DNA of 64,000 nucleotides from Paracoccus aminovorans (GTDB lineage Bacteria; Pseudomonadota; Alphaproteobacteria; Rhodobacterales; Rhodobacteraceae), in assembly GCF_001546115.1 (NCBI RefSeq), contig NZ_KQ955210.1, positions 409,383 through 473,382 on the forward strand, given 5' to 3'. Positions 58,021 through 64,000 of the stretch are shown here, piece by piece. Made by a program: the position numbers and the translations under genes. The notes beneath the pieces were generated by a model. That model saw only the letters and a list, made by a program, of their open reading frames with translations. It searched no databases and was not told the origin of the DNA. Position 1 is the stretch's first letter; each line of letters begins with the position of its first letter.

Positions 58021-58872
58021 TCAGGGTCGCAGGTCTGCTGCGGCCCTTTTCATTGCGGCGGTCAGCGGCGCCAGCGCCGGCGCCATGGCGCGCTGGACGT
58101 GCCAGTAGAGCGGCACGTCCAGCGGCAGGCCGGGGACGAGTTCCCGCAGCCCGGCGCCGGCCATGCTCTCGGGCACCATGCCCCAGCCGAGGCCCAGGTC
58201 CACCGCCCGCGCGAAGGCCTCCGAGGCCGGGATGCGGTGGCCGGTCAGATGCAGGCGCCGGCCGGTGGCCTGTTCGGCCCAGCGGGATTGCGCGGCGTCC
58301 TTCTGGTTGAAGATCACCGCCGGCGCGCGTTTCAGCGCGGCCTCGGTGACGCCGTCCGGAAAGTGGCGGGCGATGAAGCCGGGCGTGGCCAGCGCGAGAT
58401 AGCGCATATGGCCCAGCGGATGCACGTCGCAGCCCGGCACCGGCTGCGGATCCGAGCAGATCGCCCCCGAGACCTGGCCCTGGCGCAGCCAGTCGCGGGC
58501 ATGGTCCTGGTCGTCGACTTCCAGTTCGTAGAGCAGCGGCAGCGCCGTCAGCGCCGGCAGGAACCAGGTCGCCAGGCTGTCGGCATTCACCGCCAGCCGC
58601 AGCCGGGCCGGGCCGGCGCCGGGGCGCAGCGCGCCGTCGAGCGTGGCTTCCAGCAGCCGCACCTGGTCCAGATGCTGCATCAGCCGCAACCCGGTCTCGG
58701 TGCCGGTGGCTGGCGGGCCGCGGTGGATCAGCACCTGGCCCAGGCGTTCCTCGAGCCCCTTGATGCGCTGCGAAATCGCCGAGGGCGTGACGCCAAGCGC
58801 CGCGGCGGCGGCGTCGAAGCTGCCGCGGCGGATGATCTCGGCCAGCGCGGCCAGGGCGGCATAGTCAAGCAT
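58021..58872 (-). CDS. LysR-family regulator, ArgP/LysG type
   Basis: The protein has 283 residues. The N-terminal winged helix (about 1-60: AALAEIIRRGSFDAAAAALG, VTPSAISQRIKGLEERLG) and the effector domain (AVNADSLATWFLPAL) match the ArgP/LysG group, which activates basic amino acid exporters in response to lysine or arginine. The divergent neighbour is a LysE/ArgO exporter, which supports the assignment. The 82-bp gap would hold its binding site. Confidence 0.88.
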   Translation of the reverse strand: MLDYAALAALAEIIRRGSFDAAAAALGVTPSAISQRIKGLEERLGQVLIHRGPPATGTETGLRLMQHLDQVRLLEATLDGALRPGAGPARLRLAVNADSLATWFLPALTALPLLYELEVDDQDHARDWLRQGQVSGAICSDPQPVPGCDVHPLGHMRYLALATPGFIARHFPDGVTEAALKRAPAVIFNQKDAAQSRWAEQATGRRLHLTGHRIPASEAFARAVDLGLGWGMVPESMAGAGLRELVPGLPLDVPLYWHVQRAMAPALAPLTAAMKRAAADLRP

Positions 58873-58954
58873 CAGGCGGCCTTAATCCAGGTAACGATTT
58901 TGAATTTGCCTGAACTGCCCGGGCCGGGCAAGACGCGGTTGAAAGGAGATCGCC
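58873..58954. promoter_or_regulatory. Divergent regulator/exporter control region
   Basis: This 82-bp gap separates the LysR gene from the exporter and includes a local AT-rich patch (GATTTTGAATTTGCC, about 58890-58905) that may hold the LysR-type binding site and overlapping promoters. No exact motif is asserted. Confidence 0.4.
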
Positions 58955-59551
58955 ATGCATGCCTATCTGGCCGGGCTCGGCACCACGCTGTCGCTGATCG
59001 TCACCATCGGGGCACAGAACGCCTTCGTGCTGCGGCAGGGGCTGATGCGGCGCCATGTGCTGGCGACCTGCCTGTTCTGCGCGGTCTCGGACGCGATCCT
59101 GATCTCGGCCGGGGTGCTGGGGGCGGGGGCGCTGGCCGGCCATGCGCCGGGGTTCCTGGTGGCGATGCGCTGGGGCGGCGCGGCCTTCCTGCTGGTCTAT
59201 GGCACGCGCGCCTTTCGTGCCGCCTGGCGCGGCGGTGCCAGCATGGGGGGCGGGCAGGGTGCCGCCGGCCTGCTGGCGACGCTGGGCGTATTGGCGGCGC
59301 TGACCTGGCTCAATCCGCATGTCTGGCTGGATACGGTGGTGCTGATCGGCTCGATCTCGGCCGGCTGGCCGGACAAGCCGGGCTTCACGCTGGGGGCGAT
59401 CAGCGGCTCGGTGCTGTTCTTCTTTGGCTTGGGTTACGGGGCGCGGCTGCTGGCGCCGGTCTTTGCCCGGCCGGCGGCCTGGCGGGTGCTCGATGCGCTG
59501 GTCGGGCTGACCATGTGGGCCATCGCGCTGGGGCTGGTGCTGAAGGGCTGA
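58955..59551 (+). CDS. LysE/ArgO-type amino acid exporter
   Basis: The protein has 198 residues with about six membrane helices. The N-terminal family motif VTIGAQNAFVLRQGL and the second motif LNPHVWLDTVVLIG are typical of the LysE/ArgO branch that exports arginine and lysine. GAAAGGAG precedes the ATG. It is controlled presumably by the divergent LysR regulator. Confidence 0.92.
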   Translation: MHAYLAGLGTTLSLIVTIGAQNAFVLRQGLMRRHVLATCLFCAVSDAILISAGVLGAGALAGHAPGFLVAMRWGGAAFLLVYGTRAFRAAWRGGASMGGGQGAAGLLATLGVLAALTWLNPHVWLDTVVLIGSISAGWPDKPGFTLGAISGSVLFFFGLGYGARLLAPVFARPAAWRVLDALVGLTMWAIALGLVLKG

Positions 59552-59589
59552 CCCTTGCGCCGGGCCTCGGGGCGGGGCATGGCTGGGGC

Positions 59590-60498
59590 ATGAGCCATAT
59601 CGCAACCCCCTCCTTGCGCAACGACCTGTCGGCTATCCTGTGGATGCTGACGGCGGGGCTGTGCTTCGTCGCCGTGAACGGCACGGTGCGCTGGCTGGGC
59701 CAGGCGCTGCCGGCGGCCGAGGGCGCCTTCATCCGCTTCGCCTTCGGCCTGCTGTTCCTGCTGCCGGCGCTGGGGCCGGCCCTGCGGCGCGGCTTTCCGG
59801 CGCGGATCTGGCGGTTGTTCGTGCTGCGCGGCGCGCTGCATATCGTCGCGGTGATCCTGTGGTTTCACGCCATGGCCCGCATCACCGTGGCCGAGGTCAC
59901 GGCCATCGGCTTCCTCAATCCCATCGTCGTGACCTTGGGCGCGGCGGCTCTGATGGGCGAGCGGATCTCGTGGCGCCGGGCGCTGGCCATCGCGGTGGCG
60001 CTGGTCGGCGCGCTGATCGTGCTGCGCCCGGGGCTGCGGCAGCTCGAGGAGGGGCATCTGGCGCAGCTTGGCGCCGCCGTCACCTTCGGCGGCTCCTACC
60101 TGGTGGCCAAGCGGCTGTCCGAGCGGGTGCCGGCCTCGGTCGTGGTGGCGATGATGTCGCTGACGGTCTGCCTGGGGCTGGCGCCGATCGCGGCGCTGCA
60201 TTGGGTGGCGCCAAGCGCGGTGCAATGCGCGGTGCTGGCCTGCACCGCCTTCTTCGCCACCGCCGGGCATTACGCCATGACAAGGGCCTTTGCCGCGGCG
60301 CCGCTGACCGTGACCCAGCCGGTGACGCTGCTGCAGCTGATCTGGGCCAGCCTACTGGGCGCGCTGGTCTTTGCCGAGCCGGTCGATGTCTGGGTGCTGG
60401 TCGGCGGCGCCACGATGATCGCCGCGATCAGCTATATCACCTGGCGCGAATCGCGGCGGGGCGGGATCACCCCGCCGCCGGGACAGGAAAGGGACTAG
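59590..60498 (+). CDS. DMT-superfamily permease (EamA, two repeats)
   Basis: The protein has 302 residues with ten predicted membrane helices in two EamA halves (about 10-140 and 150-285). Typical parts are FAFGLLFLLPAL, ILWFHAMARITVAEVTAIGF, and the mirrored YAMTRAFAAAPLTVTQPV. The substrate is unknown. It starts 38 bp after the exporter gene. Its last bases overlap the stop of the convergent DUF1127 gene. Confidence 0.88.
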   Translation: MSHIATPSLRNDLSAILWMLTAGLCFVAVNGTVRWLGQALPAAEGAFIRFAFGLLFLLPALGPALRRGFPARIWRLFVLRGALHIVAVILWFHAMARITVAEVTAIGFLNPIVVTLGAAALMGERISWRRALAIAVALVGALIVLRPGLRQLEEGHLAQLGAAVTFGGSYLVAKRLSERVPASVVVAMMSLTVCLGLAPIAALHWVAPSAVQCAVLACTAFFATAGHYAMTRAFAAAPLTVTQPVTLLQLIWASLLGALVFAEPVDVWVLVGGATMIAAISYITWRESRRGGITPPPGQERD

Positions 60499-60701
60499 CG
60501 CCGGCGGCGATCGCCCGGCTCCAGCCCGATGTCGCGCAGCAGGTGGTCCGAGAGCGCGCTGACCGGCGGCGGCCGCCCCCGGCCGGGCCGCAGCGCCGCG
60601 CGCATCAAGGCCAGGGCCACGCGGCCGAGGCCATGGGTCTGGATCAACTCGTCAAGCGGCAGGCGCAGGTCGCGCGTGGAACGCAGGTCGGAAAGGGTCA
60701 T
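60495..60701 (-). CDS. DUF1127 (YjiS-like) small protein
   Basis: The protein has 68 residues, Arg/Leu-rich, ending with the DUF1127 signature region LSDHLLRDIGLEPGDRRRR. DUF1127 proteins are small regulators; in some Alphaproteobacteria they act in RNA turnover or phosphate-linked metabolism. The stop codon overlaps the stop of the DMT gene on the other strand. Confidence 0.75.
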   Translation of the reverse strand: MTLSDLRSTRDLRLPLDELIQTHGLGRVALALMRAALRPGRGRPPPVSALSDHLLRDIGLEPGDRRRR

Positions 60702-61031
60702 CCGGTCTTGCCGCCCGTTCGCACGGCGCGGCCCTCATGTCTTGCAGGGATGGGAATCGCGGATGCGGCGCGCCACGCGGTTGCGCGCGGCGGTCAGGCA
60801 TCGGCGATGTCGGGATGGGTCAGCCTGCGGCCGGACCCAGGGTTGCCGTCAATCGCGCCGGAACTGGCGTCGATTCACCCCGAAACGGGCGGCGTCGTGA
60901 TCGGTCATGCCTCTGCCCTTTCCATGCTGGGGTTGCGGACCGGCCCTTGATAGGCACGCTTTCCGATTCGCGACAACCCGCCCCGCGGCAGGCGCGGGGC
61001 GGGCTATGGCAGGACGGCAACAATGGGGCGC
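60702..61031. other. 330-bp gap between DUF1127 gene and choV
   Basis: It contains the terminator-like hairpin of the choline operon (60977-61003) and an open plus-strand frame of 66 codons (60750-60950) that lacks a usable ribosome site and has weaker third-position GC than real genes here. I see nothing else. Confidence 0.55.
60977..61003 (-). terminator. Terminator-like hairpin after choV
   Basis: CCCGCCCCGC-GGCAGGC-GCGGGGCGGG, a perfect 10-bp stem 28 bp beyond the choV stop. Only a short T pair follows on the minus strand. Confidence 0.6.
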
Positions 61032-62087
61032 TCAGTGCTCGACGGCGCCGCCGCCCTTGTGCACGACGGCCAGCCGGTTCAGGATGCCCGCCTGGCTGAT
61101 GCGGCCGCCGCCTTGCAGGGGCAGGGCCTCGGCGCTGCTGGCGGCCAGGCTGCGCATGACCTCGCGCAGCGGCGTTTCGCGGTCGATGGGCGTGCCGGGG
61201 GCCTCGCCGGGTTCGGCGATATCCTCGGCGGTCAGCACGGCGAGCGGATTCATGTGGGCGACGAAATCCTCGACATAGGCATTGACCGGATTGGCGATGA
61301 TCTCGCGCGCGGTGCCGATCTGCACGATGCGGCCGCCCTCCATCAGCGCGATGCGGTTGCCGATGCGGAACGCCTCGTCGAGGTCGTGGCTGACGAAGAT
61401 GATGGTGCGGCGCAGGCGCTCTTGCAGCTCCAGCAATTCGTCCTGCAGCCGGTTGCGGATCAGCGGGTCCAGCGCCGAGAAGGGCTCGTCCATCAGGAGG
61501 ATCGGCGCCTCGGTCGCGAAGGCGCGCGCCAGGCCCACGCGCTGCTGCATCCCGCCCGACAGGTCGCCCACCTTGCGGTCGGCCCATTCGGTCAGGTTCA
61601 CCGTGGCCAGCTGCGCATCGACGCGACGCGCGCGCTCAGCCGCGGGCATCCCGGCCAGTTCCAGCCCCAGGCCGACGTTCTCGCGCACCGTGCGCCAGGG
61701 CAGCAGGCCGAATTGCTGGAAGACCATGGCGACGCGCTCGCGCCGCAGCCGGCGCAATTCGGCGCCGCCCGCATTGCTGACCGAGGCCATGCGGTCGCCG
61801 TCCCAGACCCGCACGTCGCCGCGGCAGACCGAGTTCAGCCCATTCACCGCGCGCAGAAGCGTGGACTTGCCCGAGCCGGACAGGCCCATCAACACCAGGA
61901 TCTCGCCCTCCTTGACGGTCAGGCTGCAATTGTGCACGCCCAGGACCTGACCGGTCTCGGTCTTGATCGGGCCGCGCTCCAGCCCCTGGTCCATCAGCGG
62001 AAGCGCGGCCTCGGGCCGGTCGCCGAAGACGATGTTCACATTGTCGAATTCGACGGCATTGCGTTCCGTCATGGCGCGTTCAGTCAT
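61032..62087 (-). CDS. choV: Choline ABC transporter ATP-binding protein
   Basis: The protein has 351 residues. Walker A is MGLSGSGKSTLLRA, the Q-loop MVFQQFGLLPW, the ABC signature LSGGMQQRVGLARA and Walker B ILLMDEPFSALDP. It energises uptake of choline from the periplasm. The insertion of ~30 residues near the N-terminus (ERGPIKTETGQVLGV) and a C-terminus without full CBS domains match ChoV rather than ProV/OpuA. The start codon lies within the last 8 bp of choW. Confidence 0.92.
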   Translation of the reverse strand: MTERAMTERNAVEFDNVNIVFGDRPEAALPLMDQGLERGPIKTETGQVLGVHNCSLTVKEGEILVLMGLSGSGKSTLLRAVNGLNSVCRGDVRVWDGDRMASVSNAGGAELRRLRRERVAMVFQQFGLLPWRTVRENVGLGLELAGMPAAERARRVDAQLATVNLTEWADRKVGDLSGGMQQRVGLARAFATEAPILLMDEPFSALDPLIRNRLQDELLELQERLRRTIIFVSHDLDEAFRIGNRIALMEGGRIVQIGTAREIIANPVNAYVEDFVAHMNPLAVLTAEDIAEPGEAPGTPIDRETPLREVMRSLAASSAEALPLQGGGRISQAGILNRLAVVHKGGGAVEH

Positions 62088-62931
62088 GGTGTTTCCCCAC
62101 CCGCAGCATCCGGTCCAGCATGATGGCGACGACGACGATGATCGAGCCGCTTTCGAAACCCAGCGCGGTGTTCACGCTGTTCAGCGCCCGAACCACCGGC
62201 ACGCCCAGGCCCGAGGCCCCGACCAGCGCCGCGATGACGACCATCGACAGCGACAGCATGATGGTCTGGTTCAGCCCGGCCATGATCTGCGGCGCGGCAC
62301 TGGGCAGTTCCACCTTCCACAGAAGCTGGCGCGGGGTGGCGCCGAAGGCGGTCCCGGCCTCGACCAGCGCCTGCGGCGTCGAGCTGATGCCGAGATAGGT
62401 CAGCCGGATCGGCGCCGGCAGCACGAAGATCACCGTGGCGATCAGGCCGGGCACCATGCCGATGCCGAAGAAGACGATGGCGGGAATCAGATAGACGAAG
62501 GTCGGCAGCGTCTGCATCAGGTCGAGGATCGGCCGCATCCAGGCGTAGAGCCGCGGCCGGTGCGCCGCCGCGATGCCGATCGGCACCCCCAGCGCCATGC
62601 AGACCACGCAGGCCGAAAGCACCAGGGTCAGCGACTGCATCGTCTCGTCCCAATAGCCCTGGTTCAGGATGAAGAGCAGGCTGAGAGCCACCAGCAGGCA
62701 GGTCTTCCAGCTGCGTTGCAGGCCCCAGGTCAGCGCCACCGCCAGCAGGGTGAAGACCAGCGGATGCGGAAAGTCGAGGATCTGCAGGATGCCGTTGATC
62801 AGCCCGTCGAGCAGCTTGGAAATGGCGTTGAAGATGAACGCGGCATGGGCGTTCAGCCAGTCGAATATGGCTTTGGCGGTCTTGCCGACAGGGATCTTGG
62901 TGTCGGTCAACAGAGCTGTGAGTTGGTCCAT
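62080..62931 (-). CDS. choW: Choline ABC transporter permease
   Basis: The protein has 283 residues. It is a binding-protein-dependent permease with about six to seven membrane helices and the EAA loop LVEAGTAFGATPRQLLWKVE. The N-terminal helix region and LDLMQTLPTFVYLIPAI are typical of quaternary-amine importers. The ATG at 62931 with AAAGGAAG upstream is used rather than an ATG ten codons earlier. It overlaps choV by 8 bp and is separated from choX by 220 bp that include a hairpin. Confidence 0.92.
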   Translation of the reverse strand: MDQLTALLTDTKIPVGKTAKAIFDWLNAHAAFIFNAISKLLDGLINGILQILDFPHPLVFTLLAVALTWGLQRSWKTCLLVALSLLFILNQGYWDETMQSLTLVLSACVVCMALGVPIGIAAAHRPRLYAWMRPILDLMQTLPTFVYLIPAIVFFGIGMVPGLIATVIFVLPAPIRLTYLGISSTPQALVEAGTAFGATPRQLLWKVELPSAAPQIMAGLNQTIMLSLSMVVIAALVGASGLGVPVVRALNSVNTALGFESGSIIVVVAIMLDRMLRVGKHHD

Positions 62932-63118
62932 GCTTCCTTTGCTACCGTTCGGGGTCATCAAGACCCGGGGTTTGTGAGGCGTGGCGGAATGGTCGGTCCC
63001 GGCGGGGACGGTTCGTCATCTCGGCATCGGGCCGCGACGGTGGGACCGGATTACGGCCCGGCCCGGGCGGCGGATGGCGCAATCGCGACAGGATTCGGCA
63101 CGATCGCGCCCTGCGGAA

Positions 63119-63143
63119 ACGGCCGCCCGTGCCGGGCGGCCGT
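63119..63143 (-). other. Intercistronic hairpin between choX and choW
   Basis: ACGGCCGCCCG-TGC-CGGGCGGCCGT, a perfect 11-bp stem 8 bp after the choX stop, without a T tract. It could protect the upstream choX mRNA from 3' exonucleases and so give more binding protein than permease. Confidence 0.65.
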
Positions 63144-63151
63144 GCTTGACG

Positions 63152-64000
63152 TCAGTCGTTCAGCACCTTGTCCAGTGCGGCCTGCGCGTCGCCGCCATCG
63201 GCGGTGGTCACGCCCGCGATCCAGGGCTTCGCGGCATCGGGATTGGCTTTCAGCCATTTCAGCGCCGCATCGCCGGGCTGCTCGCCGTCGTTCAGGATCA
63301 GGCCCATGACTTCGCTTTCCATGGGCAGGGTGAATTCCAGGTTCTGCAGGAACTTTCCGACATTCGGGCATGTCTCGGCATAGCCCGCGCGGACGTTGGT
63401 GTCGACCCGCGCGCCGCCGAAGTCCGGCCCGAAGATCTCGTCGCCGCCGGAAAGATAGGTCATCTTGAACTGGGTGTTCATCGGATGCGGCTCCCAGCCC
63501 AGGAAGACCACCGGCTTGCCGGCGCCGTCCGCGCGGGCGACCTGCGCCAGCATGCCCTGCTCGCTGCTTTCGACCACCTCGAAGGTGCCCAGGTCGAACT
63601 TGTTCTCGGCCACCATCTCCAAGAGCAGGCGGTTGCCGTCGTTGCCCGGCTCGATGCCGTAGATCTTGCCGTCAAGCTCGGCCTTGTGCGCGGCGATCTT
63701 GCTGTAGTCGTCGATGCCCAGCTTGGCGCCGGCCTCGTTGGTCGCCAGGGTGTATTTCGCGCCGGTCAGGTTCGTGCGCAGCACCTCCACGGTGCCCGCG
63801 TCGCGATAGGGCTTCAGGTCGTTTTCCTGGCTGGGCATCCAGTTGCCCAGGAACACGTCCACGTCGTCCTTGGCCATGGCGGTATAGGTCACCGGCAGCG
63901 ACAGGATCTTGGTCTCGGTCGCGTAGCCCAGGGCCTGGAGCACGGTCGAGGCCAGCGCGGTCGTCGAACTGATGTCGGTCCAGCCGACATCCGAGAAGAC
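63152..64000 (-). CDS. choX: Choline ABC transporter substrate-binding protein, C-terminal part
   Basis: The visible 282 residues lack the start and signal peptide, which lie beyond base 64000. The frame is open to the edge and begins VFSDVGWTDISSTTALAS, then LGNWMPSQENDLKPYRDAG. Trp and Tyr residues that cage the quaternary ammonium group are expected in VFLGWEPHPMN and DVGWTD, both characteristic of ChoX. The YLSGGDEIFGPDFGGARV segment also fits ChoX rather than betaine-binding ProX. It is the first of the choXWV genes visible here. Confidence 0.92.
   Translation of the reverse strand, partial: VFSDVGWTDISSTTALASTVLQALGYATETKILSLPVTYTAMAKDDVDVFLGNWMPSQENDLKPYRDAGTVEVLRTNLTGAKYTLATNEAGAKLGIDDYSKIAAHKAELDGKIYGIEPGNDGNRLLLEMVAENKFDLGTFEVVESSEQGMLAQVARADGAGKPVVFLGWEPHPMNTQFKMTYLSGGDEIFGPDFGGARVDTNVRAGYAETCPNVGKFLQNLEFTLPMESEVMGLILNDGEQPGDAALKWLKANPDAAKPWIAGVTTADGGDAQAALDKVLND

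Noticed and set aside
60750..60950. A 66-codon plus-strand frame between the DUF1127 gene and choV
   Set aside because: The only AGG-like ribosome site touches the ATG, third-position GC is lower than in real genes here, and no domain is seen.
1..64000. CRISPR arrays, insertion sequences, prophage genes, rRNA genes
   Set aside because: No regularly spaced direct repeats, transposase or integrase motifs, phage structural genes or rRNA sequence were seen on either strand.

Overview
The window is chromosomal DNA from a GC-rich alphaproteobacterium of the Rhodobacterales, most like Paracoccus. The grounds are the very high third-position GC, an Alphaproteobacteria-type 5-aminolevulinate synthase (hemA) behind an FNR-type box, a short HisG with a HisZ subunit, an RF2 without the programmed frameshift, a ChoXWV choline transporter, and a PccR/ScfR-type short-chain-fatty-acid regulator. 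The genus is an inference from gene content; no rRNA is present. I see no prophage, transposase, integrase, CRISPR array or plasmid function. Almost all of the window is ordinary single-copy housekeeping sequence.

Layout. 1-7.2 kb (minus strand): the start of a FliM-like flagellar gene, preceded by a tightly packed signalling operon made of a MoxY-type sensor kinase, a LuxR response regulator, an XRE/ScfR-type regulator, a single-domain receiver, a small membrane protein and a sodium:solute symporter fused to a histidine kinase. 7.3-11.8 kb (minus): an RND efflux pump and its periplasmic adaptor, with no TolC gene. 12-21.4 kb: acyl-CoA synthetase, GNAT acetyltransferase, oligoendopeptidase F, lysophospholipase-like hydrolase and SCP2 protein, then a translationally coupled TPR protein / Suv3-like helicase / Hsp15-like S4 protein run. 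21.5-26.6 kb: ferredoxin fdxA, carD (with a structured leader), PEP-mutase-like lyase, M20 peptidase and hemA. 26.6-36.4 kb: RodZ-like protein, ispG, a DsbA-like protein, aminotransferase, amidase, penicillin-binding protein 1A and prfB. 36.4-45.6 kb: patatin, DUF4177, slyX, hisS-hisZ-hisG, ftsY, class I aldolase and two small single-pass membrane proteins. 45.6-54.2 kb: pgk, two cyclophilins, DUF188, an exported amidohydrolase with an outer-membrane protein, tyrS, anmK and a PRC-barrel protein. 54.4-64 kb: two identical tRNA-Asp genes, sspB, fumC-DUF4169-RHH, yebC, an argP/argO-like divergent pair, a DMT permease, a DUF1127 protein and choVWX (choX runs off the end).

The most notable signals not explained by single genes are: (1) the six-gene two-kinase operon that combines a transporter-kinase with a short-chain-acyl regulator; (2) a dispersed motif of about 22-24 bp (GGGGTATTTGnAAAnnnnAGAA), found at eleven intergenic places, ten of them close to gene 3' ends; (3) GGAAC-N16-CGTT sequences matching the alphaproteobacterial general-stress (EcfG) promoter in front of a small membrane protein and a PRC-barrel protein, with a weaker third copy; (4) a promoter plus terminator-like hairpin that together define a roughly 130-nt leader or small RNA before carD; and (5) a roughly 600-bp stretch after the patatin gene that looks like decayed coding sequence.
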